The position numbers and the translations under genes were made by a program. The notes below the pieces were generated by a model. The model saw only the letters and a program-made list of their open reading frames with translations, was not told where the DNA came from and ran no database searches. Source: Planctomycetota bacterium (GTDB lineage: Bacteria > Planctomycetota > UBA1135 > JAKEFM01). Taken from it: 64,000 nt of DNA. Every line of letters starts with the position of its first letter. Position 1 is the first letter of the stretch. Below, piece after piece: positions 16,489 to 28,173 of this stretch. The DNA lies in the NCBI GenBank assembly GCA_022616055.1, contig JAKEFM010000265.1, forward strand, positions 1 to 64,000, written 5' to 3'.

Positions 16489-17580
16489 TTGTCGACCGCC
16501 CCCGACGGATCCTCGCCGAACGGCCCGGCGTCCCGCGTCGCGGTGCCCGCGAACGCCCGGCTCCTCCTCCTCGACGACGAGAGGGCGGTCCGGCGCGCTC
16601 TCGGCCTCTACCTCGGCCGCCGGGGCTTCGAGGTCTTCGAGGCGGGGGACGCGGCCGAGGCCCTCCAGATCCTCGCGCGGGAGCCCATCGCCGGGGTCGT
16701 CGCCGACCTCGAGCTGCGCGACGGGGGGGGGCTCGCGTTCCTCGAGGCCGCGAGGGGGCGGCGACCCGACGTCGAGGTCGTCTTCGCGACGATCCGTCCC
16801 GATCCGAAGGTCGCCGTCGAGGCCCTCCAGCGAGGGGCGTTCGACGTGCTGCGCAAGCCCCTCCTCTTCGACGAGGTGGAACGGGCCCTGACGCGCGCCC
16901 TCGAGCGACGGGAGCTGCGGGAGAAGGCGCTCGAGCTCGAGCGCCTGCGCGAGCGCGAGCGGGTCGAGCGGGGGCACACGATGGAGGTCCTCTCCGCGAT
17001 GGCGACCCTCCTCGACGCGAAGAGCAAGTACACCCGCGAGCACAGCGACCGCGTCCAGCTCTACGGGACGAGGCTCGCCGAGCTCGCCGGCCTCCCCGCC
17101 GACCAGGTCCGGACGATCGGCTTCGGCGGGAAGATCCACGACCTCGGGAAGATCGGGATCCCGGACGCGATCCTGAACAAGGCGGGTCCCCTCACGCCGG
17201 AGGAGAGGCGGACGATCGAGCGGCACCCGAGCGTCGGCGAGCGCTGCCTCGCTCCCCTCCCGGCGATGAGCCCCTTCGTCTGCATGGTGGGCGGGCACCA
17301 CGAGAACCTGGACGGCTCGGGCTACCCGCGCGGGCTCCTCGGCCGGGAGACGCCGATCGAGGCGCGGATCATCCGGATCGTCGACTACTTCGACGCGATC
17401 ACCTCCGTGCGTCCCTATCGCGACCCGATGAGCGCCGCCGAGGCGACGGACCTCCTTCGCAGCGAGGGGGGGCGCGTCCTGGACCCCGACCTCGTCGAGC
17501 TTTTCGTCGGGAACGCCCTCCCGTCCGTTCCGACGGCGCCGGCGACGGAATCCTTCGGGGCGTCGCGCGTCCGATCGTAG
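16489..17580 (+). CDS. Response regulator with HD-GYP phosphodiesterase domain
   Basis: 363 aa from a TTG at 16489; a GTG at 16543, also in frame, is an alternative start. Residues about 22-140 are a receiver domain with the phosphoacceptor Asp in VVADLELRDGGG and the conserved Lys in VLRKPL. A helical linker leads to an HD-GYP domain with the HD pair in KIHDLGKIGIPD, then GHHENLDGSGYPRGL. HD-GYP proteins hydrolyse cyclic di-GMP, so this is expected to lower cyclic di-GMP on phosphorylation. It follows lptB by 38 bases on the same strand. No cognate kinase is adjacent. Confidence 0.9.
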   Translation: MSTAPDGSSPNGPASRVAVPANARLLLLDDERAVRRALGLYLGRRGFEVFEAGDAAEALQILAREPIAGVVADLELRDGGGLAFLEAARGRRPDVEVVFATIRPDPKVAVEALQRGAFDVLRKPLLFDEVERALTRALERRELREKALELERLRERERVERGHTMEVLSAMATLLDAKSKYTREHSDRVQLYGTRLAELAGLPADQVRTIGFGGKIHDLGKIGIPDAILNKAGPLTPEERRTIERHPSVGERCLAPLPAMSPFVCMVGGHHENLDGSGYPRGLLGRETPIEARIIRIVDYFDAITSVRPYRDPMSAAEATDLLRSEGGRVLDPDLVELFVGNALPSVPTAPATESFGASRVRS

Positions 17581-17589
17581 CGGGGCGGA

Positions 17590-17618
17590 TTGCGCCGCTT
17601 CCGGCGGCCGCCTATCCT
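17590..17618 (+). promoter_or_regulatory. Predicted promoter of etfBA
   Basis: TTGCGC at 17590-17595, a 17-bp spacer and TATCCT at 17613-17618, 32 bases upstream of the etfB ATG. Confidence 0.45.
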
Positions 17619-17650
17619 CGCGCCCCCTCCCGCCCAGACCCTCCCCCGAG

Positions 17651-18403
17651 ATGAACGTCGTCGTCTGCATCAAGCGCGTCCCGGCCACGGACACGCGCGT
17701 GCGGGTCGCGGCGGACGGACGCTCCCTCGACTCCCAGGGGGTCGAGTTCGTGCTCAACCCCTACGACGAGTTCGCGCTCGAGGAAGGGCTGCGGCTGCGG
17801 GAGAGGGCCGGATCGGGCGAGGTCCTCGTCCTCGCCCTCGGCCCCGCGGAGGCGCAGAAGGAGCTGCGCTCCGCCCTCGCGCTCGGGGCCGACCGCGCGC
17901 TCCTCCTCAAGGACGACGCGCCCCGCGACGGCTTCGCGATCGCCTCGAGCCTCGCCGCGGCCCTCAAGGGCCGGCCCCTCGACCTCCTCCTCTTCGGGAA
18001 GCAGGCGGTCGATTCCGACGGCGCCCAGGTCGGCCCGATGACCGCGACGCTCCTCGGCCTCCCGTGCGTGACGGAGGTCGTCAAGGTCGAGGTCGTCGAG
18101 GGGAAACGCATCGTGGCGGAGCGCGAGGTCGAGGGAGGCCGCGAAGTGGTCGAGGCCCCGCTCCCCTGCGCCCTGACAGCCCAGAAGGGCCTCAACGAGC
18201 CGCGCTACGCGAGCCTCAAGGGGATCATGGCGGCGAAGAAGAAGACGATCGAGGAGGTCTCCCCCTCCCCCATGGAGTCCCGCCTCGGCGTCCTCGAGAT
18301 GACGCTTCCCCCGCCCCGGCCGCCGGGCCGGATCGTCGGCAAGGGCGCAGAGGCCGTCCCCGACCTCGTGCGCCTCCTCCGCGAGGAGGCGAAGGTCCTC
18401 TAG
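17651..18403 (+). CDS. etfB: Electron transfer flavoprotein, beta subunit
   Basis: 250 aa from the ATG at 17651, the normal length. With EtfA it forms the FAD-containing heterodimer that takes electrons from acyl-CoA and related dehydrogenases and passes them to ETF-quinone oxidoreductase. The N-terminus MNVVVCIKRVPATDTRV, the NPYDEFALEEGLRL signature and the AKKKTIEEV segment near the C-terminus are diagnostic. etfA follows after three bases. No acyl-CoA dehydrogenase or ETF-QO gene lies in the window, so the electron donor is unknown. Confidence 0.95.
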   Translation: MNVVVCIKRVPATDTRVRVAADGRSLDSQGVEFVLNPYDEFALEEGLRLRERAGSGEVLVLALGPAEAQKELRSALALGADRALLLKDDAPRDGFAIASSLAAALKGRPLDLLLFGKQAVDSDGAQVGPMTATLLGLPCVTEVVKVEVVEGKRIVAEREVEGGREVVEAPLPCALTAQKGLNEPRYASLKGIMAAKKKTIEEVSPSPMESRLGVLEMTLPPPRPPGRIVGKGAEAVPDLVRLLREEAKVL

Positions 18404-18406
18404 CCC

Positions 18407-19393
18407 GTGCCCGGCGTCCTCGCGTTCCTCGAAACCCGGGACGGAGCTCCTCGGAAGGCTTCGCTCGAGGCCCTCTCGGCGGCGGCCCGCATCTCCGCGT
18501 CCCTCGGCGGAGCGGCCTCGGCCGTCGCCGCGGGCGCGGGCGCAGCCCATGCCTGTGGCGACCTCGGCCGGTTCGGGGCAAGGCACGCCTACGCCGCGGA
18601 GGGGGCGGCCTTCGAGAGGGAATCCTCCGAGGCGTTCGCCGCGGCCGTCATCCGGGCCGTCGGGGCCTGCGATCCCGACGCCGTCTTCATCGCGGCGACC
18701 TCGAAGGGGAAGGACCTCGCTCCGCGCGTCGCGGCGACCCTCGGCGTCCCGCAGGTCTCCGACTGCACCGAGGTCCTCGTCGAGGGGGGCCGCATCCGCG
18801 TGCGGCGTCCCGTCTACGCCGGCAAGGCCTACGTCCTCGTCGAGGGAAGGGCCCGCCCCTTCGTGGCGACGCTGCGCCCGAACGTCTTCCCCGTGCGCGA
18901 GGCGCCCGGCCCCTGCGCCGTCGAGACGATCGACGTCCCCGCCCCGGCCGGAGGCTTCCGCGCGATCGTCCGGGAGATCCTCGCCGCCACCGGCGGAAAG
19001 CTCGACGTCGCCGAGGCCCCGATCGTCGTCTCGGGCGGACGCGGCCTGAAGGGACCCGAGCACTGGAGCCTCATCGAGGACCTCGCCGCCGCGTTCGGGA
19101 CGGCCGCAACGGGGGCCTCGCGCGCGGTCGTCGACGCGGGCTGGCGCCCCCACGCGGAGCAGGTCGGGCAGACGGGCAAGACCGTCGCCCCGATGCTCTA
19201 CGTCGCCTGCGGGATCTCGGGCGCGATCCAGCACCTCGCCGGGATGCGCACGGCGAAGGTGATCGTCGCGATCAACAAGGACCCCGACGCGCCGATCTTC
19301 AAGGTCGCCGACTACGGGATCGTCGGGGACGTCTTCGAGGTCCTCCCGGCTCTCGCGAAGGCCGTCCGCGAGATCCGCGCGCAGTCGCGCTGA
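18407..19393 (+). CDS. etfA: Electron transfer flavoprotein, alpha subunit
   Basis: 328 aa from a GTG at 18407, three bases after etfB. The N-terminal half is the flavodoxin-like domain with [15 protein letters not shown]. The C-terminal half is the FAD-binding domain with SGGRGLKG, the [19 protein letters not shown] motif, QHLAGM and [10 protein letters not shown], all diagnostic for EtfA. It binds the redox-active FAD of the heterodimer. The gene is immediately followed, on the opposite strand, by tRNA-Val. Confidence 0.95.
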   Translation: MPGVLAFLETRDGAPRKASLEALSAAARISASLGGAASAVAAGAGAAHACGDLGRFGARHAYAAEGAAFERESSEAFAAAVIRAVGACDPDAVFIAATSKGKDLAPRVAATLGVPQVSDCTEVLVEGGRIRVRRPVYAGKAYVLVEGRARPFVATLRPNVFPVREAPGPCAVETIDVPAPAGGFRAIVREILAATGGKLDVAEAPIVVSGGRGLKGPEHWSLIEDLAAAFGTAATGASRAVVDAGWRPHAEQVGQTGKTVAPMLYVACGISGAIQHLAGMRTAKVIVAINKDPDAPIFKVADYGIVGDVFEVLPALAKAVREIRAQSR

Positions 19394-19418
19394 CTCCCGG
19401 CCGTCGCACCGGGAGCGC

Positions 19419-19494
19419 TGGTGGGCCGTGCAGGACTTGAACCTGCGACTTCCACCTTGTGACGATGGCGCTCTACCAACTGAGCTAACGGCCC
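19419..19494 (-). tRNA. tRNA-Val (anticodon CAC)
   Basis: Read on the reverse strand, the sequence folds into a standard 76-base cloverleaf: acceptor GGGCCGT/ACGGCCC, D-stem GCTC/GAGC, anticodon stem CCATC/GGTGG (one T-G pair), loop GTCACAA with anticodon CAC, and T-arm GCAGG-TTCAAGT-CCTGC. The discriminator is A and the CCA end is encoded (19421-19419). Loop position 32 is G rather than a pyrimidine, which is slightly unusual. Confidence 0.93.
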
Positions 19495-19506
19495 CGGACG
19501 CCCGGC

Positions 19507-19535
19507 AACCTAGCACTAGGGCAGGAGCGCGACAA
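19507..19535 (-). promoter_or_regulatory. Predicted promoter of tRNA-Val
   Basis: On the reverse strand TTGTCG (19535-19530), a 17-bp spacer and TAGGTT (19512-19507) end 12 bases before the mature 5' end of the tRNA. Confidence 0.5.
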
Positions 19536-19625
19536 GACGGCCGAAGTCTGGCGCAGTCCGGCGGCGCGGGTTAGCGTCGCTCTCACGCCTGCGCCCCGGG
19601 CAGGGGCCGGGCGGGAGGAAGAACG

Positions 19626-21494
19626 GTGGCTCGCCCCCTGCTTCCGCTCCGTGTTGCGCTCCCTCTCTCGCTCCTGATCGGTCCCGCCGCCGCGCAGACG
19701 GCGAACCCCGACCGGGTCTTCGCGATCAAGGAAGCGAAGGTGTTCCTCGGCGACGGACGGGTCCTCGAGAAGGGGACCGTCGTCCTGCGGCGGGGCCGAA
19801 TCGAGGCGGTCGGGGAGGCGGTCGAGGTCCCCTTCGACGCCGAGACGATCGACGGGAAGGGCCTCACGGTCCACCCGGGGTTCATCGACGCCTTCTCCTC
19901 GCTCGGCGTAAAGGCCCCGGAGGGAGCCTCGCCGAACGAGGCCCCGGGCGTCGACACCTCGGTCACGATCGCCGCCGCGATGCCCGAGGCGCTGCGGCGG
20001 GGGCTGCGACCGGAGTTCTCCGCGGCCGAGACATTCGCCCTCGACGAGGCTGGGGGGAAGGCCGCGCGAGAAGCGGGCTTCTGCGCCGCCCTCGTCGGGC
20101 CGTCCGGCGGGATCCTCGCCGGCCAGAGCGCCCTCGTCCTGCTTTCGGGCTCGCCGAGGCGGAGCGCTGTCCTCAAGGGAGGCGTCGCGGTCCACGGCGC
20201 GTTCCAGTCCCCGGGGGGCGGCGGCCCCGGCGGAGGGGGAGGCTACCCCTCGACGAAGATGGGAGTCCTCGCCGTGCTCCGGCAGGCCTTCCTCGACGCG
20301 AGGCACTGGACCGAGGCGAAGGCCTACTACGAGAGGAAGGGGGGGGAGGCCGAGCGGCCGCCGGAGGACGGGACGCTCGCGGCGATCGCCGGGGCCCTCG
20401 AGGGTCGGATCCCGGTCGCGATCGAGGCCGACGACGCCGACGACATCCGTCGCGCGGTCGCCCTCTCGAAGGAGTTCGGATTCCGCCTCTGGATCGTCGG
20501 CGGCCGCGAGGCGTGGAAGGTCGCCGATCTCCTCAAGGGGGAGGACGTCCCGGTGATCCTCGGTCTCGACTTCGGCCGCGAGCCGCGCAAGCCCGGGGAG
20601 AGGCGCGGGTCGGGGGCCGAGAGCCGGCCCGCGGAGGGGGCGAAGCCGACGGAGGATTCCGGGCTCGAGAGCGGGATGCAGCAGCCGGCCGCGGAGAAGC
20701 CGGCCGACGAGTCGAAGCCCGCCGAGGAGGAGGGGGAGGAGGACGACCCCAAGCGCGTCCTCGAGGACCGGCGGGCGAAGTGGGAGGAGCGCGTCGCGTG
20801 CGCCGCGCGGCTGCACGAGGCGGGCCTGCGGGTGGCGCTCACGACGAGCGGGACGCGGAATCCGAAGGAGTTCCTCGAGAACCTCGAGAAGGCGATCGGG
20901 AAGGGGCTGCCGCGCGAGGCGGCGATCGCCGCGCTCACGGTCGTCCCCGCCCGGCTCTGCGGCCTCGAGGGGAGGCTCGGCACGATCGCGCCGGGGCGGA
21001 TCGCGAATCTCGTCGCGACGAAGGGGGAGCCCGGGGCGAAGGACGCGAAGGTCCGGTGGGTCTTCGTCGACGGCCGGAAGTTCGAGGTCGAGGAGGGGGG
21101 GAGCGGAGCCGCCGCCTCCTCCTCCGAGAAGAAGGAGCCCCCCGCGCCCGGGATCAACCTCTCGGGCACCTGGGAGGTCACGATGGAGGGGAGGCGCGCC
21201 GGCGGCGGCCCGACGACCGTGCGGATCCAGCAGGACGGCGGCAAGCTCTCGGGGACGTGGTCGGGCCAGGCGGGGTCGAGCGATTTCACCGGCACCCTCT
21301 CCGGGAAGAGCGTCGAGCTGTCGGTCGAGATCTCCTTCGGGGAGCGCTCCTTCACCCTGCGCCTGGAGGGGACGGTCGAGTCGAGGGACCGGATGTCGGG
21401 GGACGTCCGCGGCGGGGGCCGAGGGGGCCGCGGAGGCGGAGGAACGTGGACGGCGGTCCGCAAGCCGGGATCCGACAAGAGGGAGGCGAGGTAG
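19626..21494 (+). CDS. Secreted amidohydrolase-fold protein lacking the metal-binding HxH
   Basis: 622 aa from a GTG at 19626 with GGAGG upstream. Residues 1-24 are a signal peptide ending AAAQ. The N-terminal small domain and TIM-barrel pattern are those of the amidohydrolase superfamily (AKVFLGDGRVLEKGTVV; HPGFIDAF; later APGRIANLVATKG). At the first barrel strand, where active enzymes have DAHxH, this protein reads DAFSS (F90, S92), so the binuclear metal site is lost and catalysis is doubtful. Residues about 220-230 are a Gly-rich loop. A C-terminal domain from about residue 510 (LSGTWEVTMEG, then GGKLSGTWSG) looks like a small beta-barrel. It stops two bases before the next amidohydrolase gene, whose second half is also metal-site-less. 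Confidence 0.8.
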   Translation: MARPLLPLRVALPLSLLIGPAAAQTANPDRVFAIKEAKVFLGDGRVLEKGTVVLRRGRIEAVGEAVEVPFDAETIDGKGLTVHPGFIDAFSSLGVKAPEGASPNEAPGVDTSVTIAAAMPEALRRGLRPEFSAAETFALDEAGGKAAREAGFCAALVGPSGGILAGQSALVLLSGSPRRSAVLKGGVAVHGAFQSPGGGGPGGGGGYPSTKMGVLAVLRQAFLDARHWTEAKAYYERKGGEAERPPEDGTLAAIAGALEGRIPVAIEADDADDIRRAVALSKEFGFRLWIVGGREAWKVADLLKGEDVPVILGLDFGREPRKPGERRGSGAESRPAEGAKPTEDSGLESGMQQPAAEKPADESKPAEEEGEEDDPKRVLEDRRAKWEERVACAARLHEAGLRVALTTSGTRNPKEFLENLEKAIGKGLPREAAIAALTVVPARLCGLEGRLGTIAPGRIANLVATKGEPGAKDAKVRWVFVDGRKFEVEEGGSGAAASSSEKKEPPAPGINLSGTWEVTMEGRRAGGGPTTVRIQQDGGKLSGTWSGQAGSSDFTGTLSGKSVELSVEISFGERSFTLRLEGTVESRDRMSGDVRGGGRGGRGGGGTWTAVRKPGSDKREAR

Positions 21495-21496
21495 CC

Positions 21497-24334
<2,838 letters not shown>

Positions 24335-24361
<27 letters not shown>

Positions 24362-24393
24362 GCCGGGTCCGGACCGTCAGACCGACGAGCGCG
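24335..24393 (+). repeat. 59-bp direct repeat, left copy
   Basis: This is identical, base for base, to 28115-28173. It contains the last nine codons (TAG included) of the tandem amidohydrolase gene and, in reverse, the SSV-stop tail sequence of the coiled-coil gene that is intact only at the right copy. It holds several short palindromes, including GGCGCGCC and GGTCCGGACC. Confidence 0.9.
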
Positions 24394-24529
24394 GGTAGGG
24401 CCCGGCCAAGGGTCGGGGGGTTTCGTTACCAGGGCGGAACGCCAAGGAGAAAGCGCAGGGGCCTCGTCCCAGGGGAGCGGAGGGCACGGTGATTGCCGCG
24501 ACTCCCGGACACGCCCGTCCGGACGCGCA

Positions 24530-26299
24530 GTGGTCCCCCCCTCGCCTTCGGTTCCCCGTCGCCCGCGGCGGGGGGCCGCTCACCTGGGGCTGTTTCTCCT
24601 CCTCGTCGCCGCTCCGACCGGACGGGGACAGGTCACAGTCGTCCGGATCCTCAACGGAGTGACGCCCGGTGAGCGCTTCGGGTCCTCGATCGCCGACGCC
24701 GGCGACCTGGACGGCGACGGAATCCCCGACCTCGCCGTCGGCGCCCCGCTCGCGGATCCCGCGGGCCTTGTCGACGCGGGTCAGGCCAGGATCTTCTCCG
24801 GGTCGAACGGCCTGATCCTTCGGGCCCTCAACGGAGGAGCACCCGCGGACAGGTTCGGTTCCTCCCTCGCCGCCATCGGGGACCTCGACGGGGACGGCGT
24901 GGAGGACCTCCTCGTCGGCGCGCCCGGCGCTGATCCCGGCGGTCTGGCGGACGCCGGGCGCGCCACGCTCTTCTCCGGATCGACCGGAGCGGCCCTCCTC
25001 GTCCTCGACGGGTCGAGCGCATCGGACGCCTTCGGGACGTCCGTGGCCGGTCCCGGGGACCTGGACGGGGACGGTTTCCCCGAACTATTCGTCGGAGCTC
25101 CCTTCGCGAGCCCGGGCGGCGTCTTCGCGGCGGGCCGGGCCGTCGTGTTCTCGGGGAATGGAGTCGGGATCCTCTTCTCCTTCGACGGGACGAATCTCCA
25201 GGATCGCCTCGGGATGGCCGTGGCCGGCGCCGGCGACGTGAACGGGGATGGGGTGGCGGACCTGGTCGTGGGAGCACCGTCCGCGAGCTTGATCCTCTCG
25301 GGCATCTTCGGTTTGGGCCAGGCCGGGGTCTTCTCGGGACTGGACGGCTCCCTCCTCATCTCCTTCACCACCACGGTCGGATACAGCGAGCTCGGCACCG
25401 CCGTGGCCGGAGCCGGCGACGCGAACGCGGACGGCTACGCAGACGTGATCGTCGGGGCTCCGGGCTGGGGTTTCCCGTCTCCCGGCCTGAACCTGGGCCT
25501 CGTGAGTCTCTATTCGGGCCAGAGCGGGGCCATCCTGTCCAGCCTTGCGGGAACCGGCTCCTCGCCTCCCGGTCGGCTCGGCTCCTCCGTTGCCGGGGTC
25601 GGGGACGTGAACGGGAACGGAGTGCTCGACTACATCGCGGGCGCTCCGAACGCCGGCTCCGCCCGGGTCATCGCGTCGAGCGGAGGCGTCCTCGCCACGC
25701 TGACGGGCGAACCTCCGGGAGATTCCTTCGGGAGAGCCGTGGCCGGGCTCGGCGACGTGACGGGAGACGGTCGCCCGGAGATCGCCGTCGGCGCACCGAC
25801 CGCGGACCCGTCCGGACTCGCGGACGCGGGACGCGTCCGGGTCTTCTCATTCCCGGGATTCCCTGCGGGATCCTCGATCTTCGGTACGGGCTGTCCGGGC
25901 TTCGGCGGGTTCCTCCCCTCGATCGCGACGACCGGCGGGCTCGCGACGAGCACGGGGAACCCGATCTTCGGAATCGCCCTCGGTCAGGCGCTCGGCGGTG
26001 CCGCGGCGGTCCTGGTCGCGGGCGTGTCGTCGCAGTCCTGGGGAGGTCTGCCGCTCCCCCTCGACCTCGCTCCGTCCGGCGCGCCGGGTTGCGCGCTGTT
26101 CGTTTCAGGAGAGGTCCTGATCCCGACGATCGCGGCGGGAACGGGCCCTGGAGGCGGCTCCGCGACCGTGCCGCTCCCCGTACCGAACAACGCCGCGCTG
26201 AACGGGGGGCTCGTCTACTTCCAGTGGTACGTCTTCGACCCCGGACCCGGCCCGCTCCCCGGATCGATGTCGCGGGCTCTACAGGTCCTCGTGCTCTAG
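24530..26299 (+). CDS. Secreted FG-GAP repeat protein (first of pair in inserted segment)
   Basis: 589 aa from a GTG at 24530. A basic N-terminus followed by GLFLLLVAAPTGRGQ forms a signal peptide. About seven FG-GAP repeats, each with FGSSxAxxGDLDGDGxxD-type calcium loops and VGAP turns, form a beta-propeller over residues about 40-440. From about residue 448 (FGTGCPGFGG) to the end (FQWYVFDPGPG, then PGSMSRALQVLVL) is the shared C-terminal module. The repeats are unusually regular (ADPxGLxDAGxARxFSG recurs), which suggests recent internal repeat expansion. It is the first gene in the segment between the 59-bp repeats, and the next gene starts just after its stop. Confidence 0.88.
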   Translation: MVPPSPSVPRRPRRGAAHLGLFLLLVAAPTGRGQVTVVRILNGVTPGERFGSSIADAGDLDGDGIPDLAVGAPLADPAGLVDAGQARIFSGSNGLILRALNGGAPADRFGSSLAAIGDLDGDGVEDLLVGAPGADPGGLADAGRATLFSGSTGAALLVLDGSSASDAFGTSVAGPGDLDGDGFPELFVGAPFASPGGVFAAGRAVVFSGNGVGILFSFDGTNLQDRLGMAVAGAGDVNGDGVADLVVGAPSASLILSGIFGLGQAGVFSGLDGSLLISFTTTVGYSELGTAVAGAGDANADGYADVIVGAPGWGFPSPGLNLGLVSLYSGQSGAILSSLAGTGSSPPGRLGSSVAGVGDVNGNGVLDYIAGAPNAGSARVIASSGGVLATLTGEPPGDSFGRAVAGLGDVTGDGRPEIAVGAPTADPSGLADAGRVRVFSFPGFPAGSSIFGTGCPGFGGFLPSIATTGGLATSTGNPIFGIALGQALGGAAAVLVAGVSSQSWGGLPLPLDLAPSGAPGCALFVSGEVLIPTIAAGTGPGGGSATVPLPVPNNAALNGGLVYFQWYVFDPGPGPLPGSMSRALQVLVL

Positions 26300-26310
26300 G
26301 AGGCTTGGCC

Positions 26311-28113
26311 TTGGGGCGACTCAATGGTTCGGCGCGACGGCTTCCCGGTCCCCTCGTCGTCTGCATTCTCGCCGCTGGGGCGGAAGGGACCCGAGCGCAG
26401 CCGAGCGAGATCTGGGAGTTCCACGGGACGGCGGCGGGCGACTTCTTCGGTGTCTCGGTCGCGAGCCCGGGAGACCTCGACGGGGACGGGGTCTCCGACA
26501 TCCTGATCGGCTCCCCTCATCTCGGGAACTTTCCAAGTTCTACACCCGGCGAGGCGATGGTGTTTTCCGGCGCGACCGGGCTCCTGCTGTCCGTCTTCAC
26601 GGGCACTCTGGGAGGGGACCTCTTCGGCCTCGCGGTCGCGGGTGTCGGTGATCTCGATGGGGACGGCGTCCCCGACCTGGCGGTCGGCGCCCCCGGCCCC
26701 TACAACCCGACTCCGGCTCCACCCGGATCCGTCCGATGCTTCTCCGGAGCCAGCGGGAGTCTGCTCTTCACGTGGAGCGGCACTTCTCCACGGGGTGGGT
26801 TCGGGACCTCGGTTGCCGGGCCGGGCGACCTGGACGGGGACTCGGTTCCGGACGTCGTCGTCGGCGCGCCTGCCGCGGGCTCGCCGTTCCCGTGGGGGAC
26901 CGGCCCCGGTGAGGCGTGGGCCATCTCCGGGGCGTCCGGGACCACCCTCCACACCCTTCCCGGTTCCGCCTCAGGCGTTCGTTTCGGTCACGCGGTCGCC
27001 GGGGTGGGGGATCTCGACGGCGACGCGACCCCCGACTTCGTCGTCGGCGCACCCGAGCGGGTTCCGATGGGTCTGTCGCCCATCGGAGGCCTCTACCCAC
27101 CTGGCGGGGCGGGAGGGAGCGGGAGCGTCCGCGCCTATTCGGGGGCGTCCGGTCAACCCCTTTGGTCGGTCGCGGGCGTGAACATGGAGGACAAGCTGGG
27201 GTGGTCGGTCGCCGGGGCGGGGGACAGGGATGGGGACGGCGTCCCCGACGTCTTCGCAGGCGCGCCGGAGGCCGGCGGGACGTTTGTCTTCGAGGGTCCG
27301 GGGGAGGTGTGGCTCCTGTCCGGGACGACCGGAGCCCTGCTCGCGACCTGGAGCGGTGGCGTTGCCGTCGACGAGTTCGGCGCCGCGATCGATCTGCTGG
27401 AGGACATGGACGGGGACGGCCTCGGGGAGCTTGTCGTCGGAGCGCCCTACCAAGGACCGACCTTCGGGGGGACCGTTTGGGTCTACGGGAGCTCGACGGG
27501 GAACGCGCTCGCTGCGCCGGCGGGCAGCGGGTACCTCTTCGGCGCTTCCCTCGCGGGCGCCGGAGACCTGGACGGGGACGGCTGGCCGGATCTCCTGGTC
27601 GCGAATCCGACCGAACCAGGGGGCCCTGGCCTGTATGCGCAGGGATCGGTGACTGCGCTCTCGATCATCGGTCTCCCCCTCGGCGCGACGCTCTTCGGAT
27701 CGGGATGCCCGGGCTCCGGGGGACTCGCGCCGGGGATCTCTCCGTTCAACGGACCCGCGGCGAGCGCGGGGAATGTCGCGTTCGGGGTGATGGTCCGGCA
27801 CGGGCTGCCCGGAGGGAGCGCGATCCTGATCGCGGGACTGTCGTTCACGTCTTGGGGCGGCGTCGGCCTTCCGATGAGCCTCGCGCCGTTCGGGATCCCA
27901 TCCTGCTCCCTCCTCGTCTCTCCGGACGTCCTGCTCGGAGCGACCCTCGTCGGGTCGGGGCCGGCGGCGGGAACGGCCACCGTCCCGATCCCGATCCCTC
28001 CGAATCCGGCCCTCTCCGGTTCCCTCGTCCACTTCCAGTGGTACGTGGTCGATCCCGGACCCTCCCCCGTTCCGGGAGCGATGTCCCGGGGGATGCAGGT
28101 GTTCGTCTTGTAG
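26311..28113 (+). CDS. Secreted FG-GAP repeat protein (second of pair in inserted segment)
   Basis: 600 aa. I chose the TTG at 26311 because AGGAGG at 26298-26303 lies seven bases upstream; a TTG at 26305 is too close. The N-terminus then reads as a signal peptide ending GTRAQ. FG-GAP repeats with DLDGDGVSD, DLDGDGVPD and DRDGDGVPD loops occupy residues about 35-450. The shared C-terminal module runs from FGSGCPGSGG to SRGMQVFVL, about 140 residues. It is 11 bases downstream of the first FG-GAP gene and surely co-transcribed. Its stop codon is one base before the right 59-bp repeat. Confidence 0.87.
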   Translation: MGRLNGSARRLPGPLVVCILAAGAEGTRAQPSEIWEFHGTAAGDFFGVSVASPGDLDGDGVSDILIGSPHLGNFPSSTPGEAMVFSGATGLLLSVFTGTLGGDLFGLAVAGVGDLDGDGVPDLAVGAPGPYNPTPAPPGSVRCFSGASGSLLFTWSGTSPRGGFGTSVAGPGDLDGDSVPDVVVGAPAAGSPFPWGTGPGEAWAISGASGTTLHTLPGSASGVRFGHAVAGVGDLDGDATPDFVVGAPERVPMGLSPIGGLYPPGGAGGSGSVRAYSGASGQPLWSVAGVNMEDKLGWSVAGAGDRDGDGVPDVFAGAPEAGGTFVFEGPGEVWLLSGTTGALLATWSGGVAVDEFGAAIDLLEDMDGDGLGELVVGAPYQGPTFGGTVWVYGSSTGNALAAPAGSGYLFGASLAGAGDLDGDGWPDLLVANPTEPGGPGLYAQGSVTALSIIGLPLGATLFGSGCPGSGGLAPGISPFNGPAASAGNVAFGVMVRHGLPGGSAILIAGLSFTSWGGVGLPMSLAPFGIPSCSLLVSPDVLLGATLVGSGPAAGTATVPIPIPPNPALSGSLVHFQWYVVDPGPSPVPGAMSRGMQVFVL

Positions 28114-28114
28114 A

Positions 28115-28173
28115 GGGGGTCGCCGGCGCGCCCGGGTCTAGGCCGGGTCCGGACCGTCAGACCGACGAGCGCG
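28115..28173 (+). repeat. 59-bp direct repeat, right copy
   Basis: Identical to 24335-24393. Here its right part encodes, on the reverse strand, the last five codons of the coiled-coil gene (stop at 28157-28159), while its left part is a non-functional copy of the amidohydrolase tail. Confidence 0.9.

Noticed and set aside
28115-28173. The 59-bp repeat as a simple intrinsic terminator shared by chance
   Set aside because: Its short stems lack a T-run, and an exact 59-base match including coding tails of two different genes is far beyond convergent terminator similarity.
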